Origin: Ignavibacteriaceae bacterium
Lineage (GTDB): Bacteria > Bacteroidota > Ignavibacteria > Ignavibacteriales > Ignavibacteriaceae
Assembly (NCBI GenBank): GCA_023229425.1
Contig: JALNZG010000003.1
Span: 248,001-312,000, forward strand
Direction: 5' to 3'
DNA: 64,000 bases
Part shown: positions 25,605-34,437 of the stretch, piece by piece
How positions within the stretch are numbered: position 1 is the first letter of the stretch
How the letters are laid out: each line of letters begins with the position of its first letter
Translations under genes and position numbers: made by a program
The notes under the pieces: model-generated
What the model saw: only the letters and a program-made list of their open reading frames with translations
Database searches by the model: none
Told to the model about the DNA's origin: nothing

Positions 25605-27906
25605 TTTCAAATTCATAGTACATTTTGTGAGTATTCGCAACCATTTGTTCAAGAGAAATCGTATGCTTATCAATATTTGGGAACTCTTTAATTGTTCTTG
25701 AATATAAATGATATGGTTCAAGTTCTCTATCAGTTAGCATTATCAACTTGCAGGCGGTGTTATTATTAACTTTCTTACAACAATTTATTTCCTCTGATGT
25801 AAATTCATTTAATTTTGAAAACAAAAGAAACACATCAAATCTATCCTGTGGAATTTTATTTGCAAATAAAACTAAGTTATCCACATCTTGTTGCTCTATT
25901 TTACCACCTCGAGATTTGCACTCACCAAAAATTATTTTAGGTTTATTATTAAACTCCTGGAGTATCATTACAAAATCGATTTCGAATTCTTTTTTTTGTC
26001 CCTTTAGAGTTAATTTCATTGAAGGATACAATATTTTGGTTTCAGCATGTAGAGTAGTATGTAATTGTTGTAAGGTTACTATTACCGGTATTGAACCTTC
26101 CTGATTATCATCTTTCCCAAAAATCCCAGATCGCCTATAAGACCAGTTATTGTCTTTTATCTGAGTATAAATATTAAAAATGTGTCCGCAATAATAGCAT
26201 GGGCTAACAGACCTTATGCTATCAATATCCAACCAAAAATCTAATCCACACTTAGGACATTTTAAATCAATTCCAACACGAAAGGCTCCCTTTTCCAACA
26301 AAAAATTAAATACACCATCAGGATTTAAATCTCTTTTCTGACCACTATAGATAGTCAGGTCGTTATATTTTTCAGAAAATCTTTTTATTTCATCTTTTCT
26401 TTCAAGAGGTAATTCACAAATTGTTTCAATAATTGATGTTTTTTTTAGAGATTCATCAGGTTTTGATTTTCCGAATAAATTTCTTACACCGGCTATCTTG
26501 AAAACTCTACAACCTTGTATGCCATCAAACTGATTTATTATTCTATTTGCAATTAATCCCGGTTTACTAATTTGTGCATCTACTCCGAACGCTTCGAAAA
26601 CTTTAATTAAGTACTCCTCAGTTTGAATCGAGTAAAAACTAATATGATCATCATGTATATCAATAATCTTACCTAATCCATCATACCCGGATCTAGCCTC
26701 CCGCCAATCCAGAAAACACTTATCACCTAAAAATGAGTTTACTTCAGGATAATTTGCGAAGTATGATATTGTTTGGTGCGTGGAGAAGTGTGACTGAACA
26801 TTTCTAATTACACAAATTAAATTTTGACCCGACTTTGTGTGTAAAGTATTAAAACCTTTGTCTGGTAACTGAATCGAACATTTTTCACCATACTCATGAG
26901 CAACAGCAGTTGAATGAATAAATTTAGAATTAATATAGTTGTTAGCTACAGAAACATTTAATCCATTCCATATCTGACTATTAACACCAATTTTTATTGA
27001 TTTTTCATTAATCAAATCTAGATCAAGGTTCGAATCATTTGAATAATAGATACCCACATTTCGGGGATAAGCACGGAATCTTGATGTATCATGATTAACA
27101 ATATCCTTGCAAAGTACATTTATAAAATCACCAAATATTTCTCGGTAGTTTGAATCATAAAAATAAATTGGAATACTGGTAGCCTGTAAATTCCAATAAT
27201 TGATCAAGTCCAAAGCATTTTCTAGTTTTCCGAAGTATATGCCTGGAAAGCCCCAAGCATTCCTTGAATCTTGGAATAAGTTATATCCACATAGGTTCTT
27301 AATCGTAGGCAGATCGAAATAGCTATATTCTATTTTGCTCTGAGGTTCGATTAGATGGTGATCAACAGTAAAATATCTAGTTAGATTTTCCTGATAATCA
27401 ATCTTTATCCGATCAATATTAGGTAATTCACCAAAACTCATTAAATAAAAATTCTTGAGTTTATCATTCTTTTCGATATCAAAGAATGAAATCCCCTTTT
27501 TCATTAATTGAAAAATACCGGAGAGCTTTTGACTCTCGGAAAGCATTTGCGCTGGGGTTTCAATATCTAATAAAACTGATTGATGAAAAAGTTGTGACTG
27601 GGTATATAAACTCTGATTGTTGAATGGCCATTGTAAGTAATTGTACTTTTTAATAAAATCTTCAATTTTCTTATTCTCAATAATTGGATATAATATATCC
27701 ACCCTAAATAACTTTATTAAATAGTCTGCAAGTTTTTCATCATTAACAGGAATTATTGGATTGTAAATGCCTCCCCATAACGAATAATTAATTCTCATTG
27801 CATTTAATATTGAATCTAAATCATCATCTAAAACACAAATTCCCAGTCTTATAGGTCTATACTTTATTTGAAGAAACATATCGTTGATATATGTAAGACC
27901 AGTCAT
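25591..27906 (-). CDS. unknown 771-aa protein with zinc ribbon and PD-(D/E)XK-like C-terminus, inside the restriction island
   Basis: No family name recognised. The N-terminal region begins YRPIRLGICVLDDDLDSIL and contains SLWGGIYNPIIPVN, a block I cannot assign. A middle region (about 100-540) has no clear motif. A zinc ribbon is at 550-574 (CPKCG..CYYCG). Residues about 620-665 have a nuclease-like pattern: strand EFEIDFVMI followed by IIFGECKSRGG, that is D..ExK. The start overlaps the mod stop by 4 bases (ATGA), so it is translated with mod. A DNA-targeting effector or specificity protein of the island is inferred. Confidence 0.75.
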   Translation of the reverse strand: MTGLTYINDMFLQIKYRPIRLGICVLDDDLDSILNAMRINYSLWGGIYNPIIPVNDEKLADYLIKLFRVDILYPIIENKKIEDFIKKYNYLQWPFNNQSLYTQSQLFHQSVLLDIETPAQMLSESQKLSGIFQLMKKGISFFDIEKNDKLKNFYLMSFGELPNIDRIKIDYQENLTRYFTVDHHLIEPQSKIEYSYFDLPTIKNLCGYNLFQDSRNAWGFPGIYFGKLENALDLINYWNLQATSIPIYFYDSNYREIFGDFINVLCKDIVNHDTSRFRAYPRNVGIYYSNDSNLDLDLINEKSIKIGVNSQIWNGLNVSVANNYINSKFIHSTAVAHEYGEKCSIQLPDKGFNTLHTKSGQNLICVIRNVQSHFSTHQTISYFANYPEVNSFLGDKCFLDWREARSGYDGLGKIIDIHDDHISFYSIQTEEYLIKVFEAFGVDAQISKPGLIANRIINQFDGIQGCRVFKIAGVRNLFGKSKPDESLKKTSIIETICELPLERKDEIKRFSEKYNDLTIYSGQKRDLNPDGVFNFLLEKGAFRVGIDLKCPKCGLDFWLDIDSIRSVSPCYYCGHIFNIYTQIKDNNWSYRRSGIFGKDDNQEGSIPVIVTLQQLHTTLHAETKILYPSMKLTLKGQKKEFEIDFVMILQEFNNKPKIIFGECKSRGGKIEQQDVDNLVLFANKIPQDRFDVFLLFSKLNEFTSEEINCCKKVNNNTACKLIMLTDRELEPYHLYSRTIKEFPNIDKHTISLEQMVANTHKMYYEFENEKD

Positions 27907-30896
27907 ATTTCTATCACTTTCAAACTCTCAATCCCCCTGTCATCCACTATCTTAACCGCAACGCGGTTATACTTACCGGCTTCAAATGGGAGTGAGATTG
28001 TTCCTTTAAATGCTTCAATTAATTCTTCGTCAATTTCTGCTTTCAAGTTCTTTGCAAGTTTCGTCCATCCTTCTTTTTCGCCAGCCATCGGGAAGAAAAC
28101 TTGTCGTGGGAATAAACTTCGTCCATCGTAATCGGTATCAAGCATCCATACGGCTATCCTATCGTTTCCACCGGATTCAAGTTGTCCCGTTTTTGTATTA
28201 AAGTAATCGAAGCCTTTTACCTCAACTGTATTAAAGTGGAGAGTGGTTAGTGGTGCGTGGATAGCGATTTCTTTAGACCGCTCAGTAATCTGCTTATTTC
28301 TTCGCAGTCCTTCAATAAATTTTCTGAAACTTCCTTTTGCATGTAATTCAAATTCTCTGATAAGATTATTAATGTCTCCAATTCCGCCAGCGACCCTTTC
28401 GCTATTCCCAGAAACTGAATGAACTCCCCCGTTGTGTTCCTCGCCTGCCCCTCCGCTATGTTTGCCGGAATTGAAACTGCGGCTCTCCTTATTTGCGATA
28501 TCAATCCATAAATCTCTTCTTTGGGAAAGTGTTGTGTAGAAGTGTAAATCATTTTCACTAAGCTTATTGATTTCTGCCAAACTATTAATTCCCGATAGCT
28601 TTTTAAAGTCGTCATAGTTTGTTATCCTTTTATTATTTCTATCCACTAACCACTCGCCACCAATCACTCTAATATCCGGCTGACCAATTAACCAATAACT
28701 TTCATTTGAAGAACGTTTCTTTTTAAGATCGTCTGTTAATAGATCAGTATTCATTTGAACTTTGAGGAGGGATACACCTGGCCATTCCGTTTCATCAATA
28801 TCTTTTGCCGCTTCGGGATCGAATTGAAAGGCTGCAAAGACAACAAGCTTTGGTTTGGGGACTAACTTTTGCGCTTCTTCAATTGCAAGCGCAACCTGTC
28901 TTTGTTCTAACGGTGCATGTTCGGGTCCAAAAGAAATTACCGCTCTTTGAGGAACATCCTCAAAACTCAGTTGGTTTTCAGTTTCAAATAAGTTTTTCTT
29001 TTTCAATTCTATTTTTGTTTCGGCATCTGCATGCAGATAACGTGTACCCGGTATCGGTTCAACTCTACTGAAATAAATGTACTGCCCTTTCTTTCCTCTA
29101 ATTCCGGTTTTGAGAAGTTCATCGCGCCATTCTGATTGTCTTAGCGTTTCTCCTTTACGTGCGATGCTGTTATCCACTTGACCTCCCCTGCCTTCGGCAT
29201 CCCCTCCTTGATAAGGAGGGGAAATTATTGAATCCAAAGGTTTTACTACCGGCGCAGGCACTGCTTCTACTGTAAAAGGACCCGTTACACGTGTTCTTGT
29301 ATTATCTATAAATGGTTGGTCGTACAAAGTTTCTTGTCCGGGTGGTTCGTTGTTGGCAATAGATTTTAACGTAACGTGTGGAACGGTTTTATATAACAAA
29401 CCACTTCCAACACCTTGATCCGGATAGGCTAACTGATAATAATCAAAAACAGATGTCATTAATCTTTGTTTTGCTAGAGTTATTGCTACTCGACTTGTGT
29501 CACAAGTAATCCATCTTCTACCTAACTCTTCAGATGCTATTGCTGTTGTTCCACTTCCACAGGTTATATCAAGTACTAAATCTCCAGGATCACTACTCAT
29601 CAACATACATCGTTCAATAACTCCTAGATTGGTTTGAACTACATAAGATTTATTTTGAGTAGGAGCAGTATCATGCCAAGGATTAGTTATCTTGCTATAT
29701 GGGAAGTCATCATAATACATTATATAGCGTGGACTTCCTGCTTCAACAATTAACCTCTTTTTCTTTGCTAAAATTTCCATCTTCTCAAGAGTTGTTACCC
29801 AACAAGATCCTTTTGGCGGATAATATTTTTGACCTTCAAATTCAAATTCATAAACTGAAGCTTCGGAAAATGAGGGAGCTATTTGTGGTACAGTACTAAA
29901 TACTTTCGAATTGATTGGCAAATTATTTACCTTTTTCCTCTCCTCAGAATCTAACATCCTTCTTTCTCCATTCTCAAGCTCAACGCCAGTCCATCTTGCA
30001 TTTGGATCCGGTTTTGTTGGGTAAAATATTTGATGGTATTTCAATTTAGTTTTTTCTTTTGTATACCAAATCAAATAATCCGACATATTTTCTAAAGTCT
30101 TTGCACCAAGAGGCATTAATTTTTTTCTAAAGGTGATTTGACTAACGAAATTATCGCAACCAAAAACCTCATCACATATTTCTCTGACATGATGAACATT
30201 TTCATCACTTATCTGAACGAACACACTACCACTTTCGTGTAATAATTCTCTTGCCAAGAGTAATCGATCTCTTAAGTAGGTTAGATAAGAATGTATCCCT
30301 ATTTCCCAAGTATCACGGAAAGCTTTTATCATCTCCGGTTCTTGTGAAAGGTCTTCATCTTTTCCATCTTTAACATCACGCTTATTTACAAACGGTTGGA
30401 AATTGCTTCCGTATTTAATTCCATACGGAGGATCGAAGTAGATCATTTGTACTTGTCCGGCAAGTCCTTCTTTTTCAATTAAGGAATTCATTACAAGTAA
30501 ACTGTCGCCGGAAACTAATCTGTTAGACCAGTTGTGTCTGTGTTTATAAAATTCAATTGCATCTCTTAGCGGCGGGTTTTCATCTTTAGAATTAAACAAT
30601 GAGAGTTGTTCGTAATTACTGCCGTTCTTCTTTCTAACAGCTTCAATTATACTACGCGGGTCAATTCTTTCGTGCACATGTAAAGAAACCGTAGGTATTT
30701 CAAATGAGGTATGTTCTGCTTTTCCCGCCCAATTTAATTGCGGGTCTAAATGAGGATCGTACTGATAAGTTTTCTTTTCCTCATATTTTTCATTGTGCTC
30801 GTTTACTAACCCTACCGGCGGATTATTCGTTCTCTCTTTGTCCTTATGTTCATACTGCTCAATAGGGCGCTTGGATGAATTAACTTTCTTTGCCAT
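27903..30896 (-). CDS. mod: type III-like (beta class) DNA methyltransferase with two in-frame inserted elements
   Basis: 997-aa site-specific DNA methyltransferase that protects the host and defines the target for res. The catalytic motif DPPY is at 155-158 and the S-adenosylmethionine motif DITCGSGTTA at about 443-452, the order of the beta class. The C-terminal third is unusual. Residues about 558-572 (SPPYQGGDAEGRGG) come from a palindromic element. Residues about 746-887 come from a 426-bp element that encodes a four-helix-bundle protein in another frame. Family-like sequence resumes at VEVKGFDYFN and LDTDYDGRSLFPRQVFFP. Whether the product is functional is uncertain. Confidence 0.9.
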   Translation of the reverse strand: MAKKVNSSKRPIEQYEHKDKERTNNPPVGLVNEHNEKYEEKKTYQYDPHLDPQLNWAGKAEHTSFEIPTVSLHVHERIDPRSIIEAVRKKNGSNYEQLSLFNSKDENPPLRDAIEFYKHRHNWSNRLVSGDSLLVMNSLIEKEGLAGQVQMIYFDPPYGIKYGSNFQPFVNKRDVKDGKDEDLSQEPEMIKAFRDTWEIGIHSYLTYLRDRLLLARELLHESGSVFVQISDENVHHVREICDEVFGCDNFVSQITFRKKLMPLGAKTLENMSDYLIWYTKEKTKLKYHQIFYPTKPDPNARWTGVELENGERRMLDSEERKKVNNLPINSKVFSTVPQIAPSFSEASVYEFEFEGQKYYPPKGSCWVTTLEKMEILAKKKRLIVEAGSPRYIMYYDDFPYSKITNPWHDTAPTQNKSYVVQTNLGVIERCMLMSSDPGDLVLDITCGSGTTAIASEELGRRWITCDTSRVAITLAKQRLMTSVFDYYQLAYPDQGVGSGLLYKTVPHVTLKSIANNEPPGQETLYDQPFIDNTRTRVTGPFTVEAVPAPVVKPLDSIISPPYQGGDAEGRGGQVDNSIARKGETLRQSEWRDELLKTGIRGKKGQYIYFSRVEPIPGTRYLHADAETKIELKKKNLFETENQLSFEDVPQRAVISFGPEHAPLEQRQVALAIEEAQKLVPKPKLVVFAAFQFDPEAAKDIDETEWPGVSLLKVQMNTDLLTDDLKKKRSSNESYWLIGQPDIRVIGGEWLVDRNNKRITNYDDFKKLSGINSLAEINKLSENDLHFYTTLSQRRDLWIDIANKESRSFNSGKHSGGAGEEHNGGVHSVSGNSERVAGGIGDINNLIREFELHAKGSFRKFIEGLRRNKQITERSKEIAIHAPLTTLHFNTVEVKGFDYFNTKTGQLESGGNDRIAVWMLDTDYDGRSLFPRQVFFPMAGEKEGWTKLAKNLKAEIDEELIEAFKGTISLPFEAGKYNRVAVKIVDDRGIESLKVIEI
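28236..28661 (-). mobile_element. IVS-like element with terminal inverted repeats carrying a four-helix-bundle gene, inserted in mod
   Basis: The ends are 18-base inverted repeats, GTGGAGAGTGGTTAGTGG at 28236-28253 and its partner at 28643-28660, matching 17 of 18. Inside is a complete S23-type gene (28247-28615). The bounded segment is 426 bases, 142 codons, with no stop in the mod frame. On either side the mod protein reads normally: GQPDIRV before, NTVEVKGFDYF after. This resembles the intervening sequences of 23S rRNA genes, but in a protein gene. The exact target site is not determined. Confidence 0.8.
28247..28615 (-). CDS. four-helix-bundle (S23 / 23S rRNA intervening-sequence) protein nested inside mod
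   Basis: 122 aa, in the +1 frame relative to mod on the same strand. It is full length and keeps the family signature: SYRELIVWQKSISLVKMIY, FPKEEIYGLISQIRRAAVSI, PANIAEGQARNTTGEFIQFL and IAKGSLAELETLIIL. AAAAGG lies about 10 bases before its ATG at 28615. S23 proteins are basic-surface four-helix bundles, homologous to the Avd accessory protein of diversity-generating retroelements; their cellular role is not settled. Its intact frame shows selection or very recent arrival. No reverse transcriptase is nearby. Confidence 0.88.
   Translation of the reverse strand: MTTLKSYRELIVWQKSISLVKMIYTSTQHFPKEEIYGLISQIRRAAVSIPANIAEGQARNTTGEFIQFLGIAKGSLAELETLIILSENLNYMQKEVSENLLKDCEEISRLLSGLKKSLSTHH
29180..29221. 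repeat. in-frame palindromic element in mod encoding SPPYQGGDAEGRGG
   Basis: CCCCTCCTT and AAGGAGGGG (29201-29209, 29213-29221) form a 9-bp stem with a GAT loop, joined to a CCTCCCCTGCC tail. The element leaves the mod frame open and adds a Pro/Gly-rich peptide. The motif resembles dispersed palindromes translated as PPYQGG in many bacterial genomes. Confidence 0.75.
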
Positions 30897-31017
30897 TTAG
30901 ATCCCACCAAGTATTATAGAAATAATTGCAACTTAATTTAGTACAAAAACCAATAAACCCGAAGGAAGTTTTGCCCAAACACTTAAAAACAAACTCAAAA
31001 ACTTTAGAGATTATTTT

Positions 31018-31057
31018 CTAAAAAACATACTTACAAGTTTCCTTGTTTCTTGTAAGC
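31018..31057 (-). terminator. terminator after sdhB
   Basis: On the minus strand CTTACAAG and CTTGTAAG (31030-31056) form an 8-bp stem, followed by TATGTTTTTT. It separates the sdhCAB operon from the restriction island whose first gene, mod, starts 120 bases further on. Confidence 0.7.
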
Positions 31058-31073
31058 ATTATACAAATTTGAA

Positions 31074-31865
31074 TTATACTTCTACTTTTTCATTCACAAG
31101 TTTTGCCATAAAATAATCGCGGTTCATGCGGGCAATGTTGCTTACGGAAATTCCTTTGGGACATTCGGCTTCGCAAGCGTAAGTGTTTGTGCAGCTTCCA
31201 AAAGCATTCTCGTCCATAACTTTTACCATTGCTTGCACGCGGTCGTATCGTTCCGGCTGTCCTTGCGGAAGCAAAGCGAATTGAGAAACTTTTGCGCTTA
31301 CAAAAAGCATTGCAGATGAATTTTTACACGCCGCTACACAAGCGCCGCAGCCAATACATTCAGCGGCATCAAGTGAAAGATCGGCGCTTTTTTTAGAAAT
31401 GAGAATTGCACTTGCATCCGGCGCGCTTCCTGTGTTAAAGGATGTGTAACCGCCGGCTTGCTGAATTTTATCAAAACCGGTTCTGTCAATAATCAAATCT
31501 TTTATAACAGGAAATGCCGCTGCTCTGAACGGTTCAATGTAAAGAGTTTCTCCGTCTTTAAAATTACGCATGTGCAATTGACACGTTGCAATTTTCGGCA
31601 ATGGTCCGTGTGGATGACCGTTAACCGCTAATCCGCAAGTTCCGCAAATTCCTTCACGGCAATCGCTTTCAAATGCAATCGGTGTTTTCCCTTCGGCTTC
31701 TAATTTATTGTTCACTTCATCAAGCATTTCAAGAATGGAAGAATCGGGAGAAACTTTTTGATTGAATTCGTCGAAGTGTCCCTTTGCGTTTTTATTTTCT
31801 TGCCGCCAAATTTTTAACTTCAAGGTTACCAGCCTTTCCGGCTGGCAGGTATGGTTACTGCTCAT
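31074..31865 (-). CDS. sdhB: succinate dehydrogenase / fumarate reductase iron-sulfur subunit
   Basis: 263-aa electron-transfer subunit of complex II, linking the flavoprotein to the membrane anchor. The 2Fe-2S site is CREGICGTCG plus a later Cys (ATCQLHMRN). The 4Fe-4S and 3Fe-4S sites are CIGCGACVAAC and CTNTYACEAECPKG. The N-terminus is odd: after MSSNH comes TCQPERLV, encoded by a palindrome (CCAGCC/GGCTGG at 31829-31845), before the family-like TLKLKIWRQ. Its ATG shares one base with the sdhA stop. Confidence 0.93.
   Translation of the reverse strand: MSSNHTCQPERLVTLKLKIWRQENKNAKGHFDEFNQKVSPDSSILEMLDEVNNKLEAEGKTPIAFESDCREGICGTCGLAVNGHPHGPLPKIATCQLHMRNFKDGETLYIEPFRAAAFPVIKDLIIDRTGFDKIQQAGGYTSFNTGSAPDASAILISKKSADLSLDAAECIGCGACVAACKNSSAMLFVSAKVSQFALLPQGQPERYDRVQAMVKVMDENAFGSCTNTYACEAECPKGISVSNIARMNRDYFMAKLVNEKVEV
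31829..31850. repeat. palindromic element in the sdhB N-terminal codons
   Basis: CCAGCC, a TTTCC loop and GGCTGG, followed by CAGGT. Read in the sdhB frame it encodes CQPERLV. It sits between the start codon and the first strand of the ferredoxin domain, where homologues have no such peptide to my knowledge. Confidence 0.6.
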
Positions 31866-33775
31866 TATTTATAACTCCTCGTAGCTAATTTAATATTAGT
31901 AAATTCAAGATTTTCTTTAGAGAGTTCCGATTCACCCGGACCTTTATATTCCCAGGCAGCCACATAAGAGTATTCATCATCTCTTCTTAACGCTTCGCCT
32001 TCGGGAGTTTGATATTCTTCACGGAAATGTCCGCCGCAGCTTTCATTCCGGTTGAGAGCATCTTTAGCCATTAATTCACCAAGCTCAAGAAAATCTGCAA
32101 CTCTTCCGGCGCGTTCTAAGGTTTGGTTTAGATCTTCACCTTTACCTACAACTTTAACGTCAGTCCGGAATTCTTCTCTTAAATCTTTTATCTTTTTAAT
32201 TCCTTCGTTCAGTCCTTTTTCATCTCTTGACATTCCAACTTTATCAATTAAGATTAATCCGAGTTTTTTATGAATTGCATCAACGGTTTGTTTTCCATTT
32301 ACAGAAAGCAATTTCTTTACATCGTCTTGAACATTCTTTTCCGTTTCTTTGAATTCGGAACTGTCAGGATTAGCTTTCTCCGGTTTTTCGGTTGCAAGAT
32401 AATTTCCGATTGTGTAAGGAATAACAAAGTAACCATCGGCTAAGCCTTGCATTAATGCACTCGCGCCGAGTCTGTTTGCACCGTGATCGGAGAAGTTTGC
32501 TTCGCCAAGAACAAACAAGCCGGGAACGTTGCTCATCAAATTATAATCAACCCACAAGCCGCCCATTGAATAATGAGGCGCAGGATAAATCTGCATCGGA
32601 ATTTCATACGGATCAACTCCGGTAATGTTTTGATACATATCGAACAAGTTGCCGTATCTATCTTTAACGCCGTCTTTGCCGATACGGTTGAAAGCATCTG
32701 CAAAGTCGAGATAGACCGAACGCCCGCCGTTTACGCCGCGGTTTTCATCACAAACATATTTAGCGTTTCGCGATGCAACGTCTCTCGGAACTAAATTTCC
32801 AAAAGCGGGATATCTTCTTTCAAGATAATAATCTCTTTCATCTTCAGGAATTTGATCCGGTTGTCTCTTATCTCCGACTTTTTTAGGAACCCAAATTCTT
32901 CCGTCATTCCGCAAACTTTCGCTCATCAAAACTAATTTTGATTGAGCTTCTCCATGAACCGGAAGACACGTCGGATGAATTTGTGTATAACAAGGATTTG
33001 CAAAAGCAGCTCCCTTTTTATGTGCGCGCCAGATAGCTGTTGTATTGCAGTTCATCGCATTGGTTGATAAGAAATAAACGTTCATATAACCGCCGGTAGC
33101 AAGAACAACCGCTTGTGCAGCGTGTCTTTCTATTTCTCCGGTTAGTAAATTTCTTACGACAATTCCTTTTGCTTTTCCATCAACAAGAACTAAGTCAAGC
33201 ATTTCGCGGCGATTAAACATCTTTACATTGCCGAGTTTAATTTGTCTGTTGAGCGAACTGTAAGCGCCAAGTAAAAGCTGCTGACCCGTTTCACCGCGTG
33301 CGTAAAAAGTTCTAGAAACTTGCGCGCCGCCGAAAGAACGGTTTGCTAATGTTCCGCCGTATTCTCTTGCAAACGGAACGCCTTGCGCAACGCATTGATC
33401 AATAATGTTGTTGCTTACTTCAGCTAACCTGTAAACATTGGCTTCTCGTGCGCGGAAGTCGCCGCCTTTTATGGTATCATAAAATAAACGGTAAACTGAG
33501 TCGGCATCATTCTGATAATTTTTTGCTGCGTTAATTCCCCCTTGCGCGGCAATAGAATGTGCGCGGCGTGGTGAATCGTGATACGTAAACGCTTTTACTT
33601 TATAACCGAGTTCACCCAATGTTGCTGCGGCTGAAGCGCCCGCAAGTCCGGTGCCGACAACAATAATATCAAATTTTCTTTTGTTTGCCGGGTTAACCAA
33701 CTTCATTGAAAATTTATGGTTCGACCATTTTTCGGTAATGCCGCCCTCGGGTACGTTTGAATTTAACTTTATCAT
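31865..33775 (-). CDS. sdhA: succinate dehydrogenase / fumarate reductase flavoprotein subunit
   Basis: 636-aa catalytic subunit oxidising succinate to fumarate (or the reverse). The FAD-binding motif is IVVGTGLAGASAAATLGELG near residues 38-57, followed by RRAHSIAAQGGINAAKN, where the histidine is the probable covalent FAD site. The substrate-binding blocks QIHPTCLPVHGEA and HYSMGGLWVDYN are present, and the C-terminus has NRNESCGGHFREEYQTPEG. The sequence is of the type used with a five-helix b-type anchor. It overlaps sdhC and sdhB by one base on each side. Confidence 0.96.
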   Translation of the reverse strand: MIKLNSNVPEGGITEKWSNHKFSMKLVNPANKRKFDIIVVGTGLAGASAAATLGELGYKVKAFTYHDSPRRAHSIAAQGGINAAKNYQNDADSVYRLFYDTIKGGDFRAREANVYRLAEVSNNIIDQCVAQGVPFAREYGGTLANRSFGGAQVSRTFYARGETGQQLLLGAYSSLNRQIKLGNVKMFNRREMLDLVLVDGKAKGIVVRNLLTGEIERHAAQAVVLATGGYMNVYFLSTNAMNCNTTAIWRAHKKGAAFANPCYTQIHPTCLPVHGEAQSKLVLMSESLRNDGRIWVPKKVGDKRQPDQIPEDERDYYLERRYPAFGNLVPRDVASRNAKYVCDENRGVNGGRSVYLDFADAFNRIGKDGVKDRYGNLFDMYQNITGVDPYEIPMQIYPAPHYSMGGLWVDYNLMSNVPGLFVLGEANFSDHGANRLGASALMQGLADGYFVIPYTIGNYLATEKPEKANPDSSEFKETEKNVQDDVKKLLSVNGKQTVDAIHKKLGLILIDKVGMSRDEKGLNEGIKKIKDLREEFRTDVKVVGKGEDLNQTLERAGRVADFLELGELMAKDALNRNESCGGHFREEYQTPEGEALRRDDEYSYVAAWEYKGPGESELSKENLEFTNIKLATRSYK

Positions 33776-34437
33776 TATTTGCCTCCCATTAAAAAGTAGA
33801 TTGGGATAGATGCGAAACCTAACGCCATGATCAGCGCGAAAATCGTTCCTACTATTTTAATTAACGGTGTATATTTTTTATGATTTAATCCGAATGTTTG
33901 AAACGCACTTTGGAATGCGTGATTCAAATGAAAACCTAAAAATCCCATTGAAATAATATAAATGATTGAGTAATAAGGGATCCTAAACCAATCGGAAACA
34001 ATTGTGTAAAACGGATATTCGGTTTCAGGGTGAGTTCCAAAATTGAAGCTATACCAGAAGGTAGATAAGTGAACAGCAAGAAAAATAAAAATGATGCTTC
34101 CCGTTATTGCCATACTTCTTGAAAAAACATCCGAGTTTTCCCGTGAAGCATCAACCGCGTATTTCTCAGGGTTAGCTTTTTTGTTAATCCACCATAATCT
34201 TACTCCATTATAAATATGGAAAATAAAAATTAAGGCTAAAATAATTTCGATAACTCTAACTAACGGTTTTACTACTTCTAAAGTTTCAACATATTTTTGA
34301 AAAGCGGCGGGACCGAAGTAGAGCATCATATTGCCGATGAAGTGAACAATAAGAAACATCATCAGCAGTATACCGGTAAGAGCCATTATGAACTTTTTAC
34401 CGAGTGAGGAATTGGTGAAATCAGTGAACCATCTCAT
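33775..34437 (-). CDS. sdhC: succinate dehydrogenase cytochrome b anchor (type B)
   Basis: 220 aa with five membrane segments, the fused dihaem cytochrome b anchor of type B complex II (as in Bacillus and Wolinella). Haem-ligand candidates are His residues in LIVHFIGNMMLY, FIFHIYNGVRLWW, LAVHLSTFW and FLGFHLNHAFQSAFQTFG. It passes electrons between the Fe-S subunit and menaquinone. GGGAG lies seven bases upstream of its ATG. It is the first gene of sdhCAB; no SdhD is needed. Confidence 0.93.
   Translation of the reverse strand: MRWFTDFTNSSLGKKFIMALTGILLMMFLIVHFIGNMMLYFGPAAFQKYVETLEVVKPLVRVIEIILALIFIFHIYNGVRLWWINKKANPEKYAVDASRENSDVFSRSMAITGSIIFIFLAVHLSTFWYSFNFGTHPETEYPFYTIVSDWFRIPYYSIIYIISMGFLGFHLNHAFQSAFQTFGLNHKKYTPLIKIVGTIFALIMALGFASIPIYFLMGGK

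Noticed and set aside
28236..28661. Idea that the S23 element is an intein or a group II intron
   Set aside because: No intein splicing blocks, no reverse transcriptase or intron domain V are present; only inverted ends and an S23 gene.
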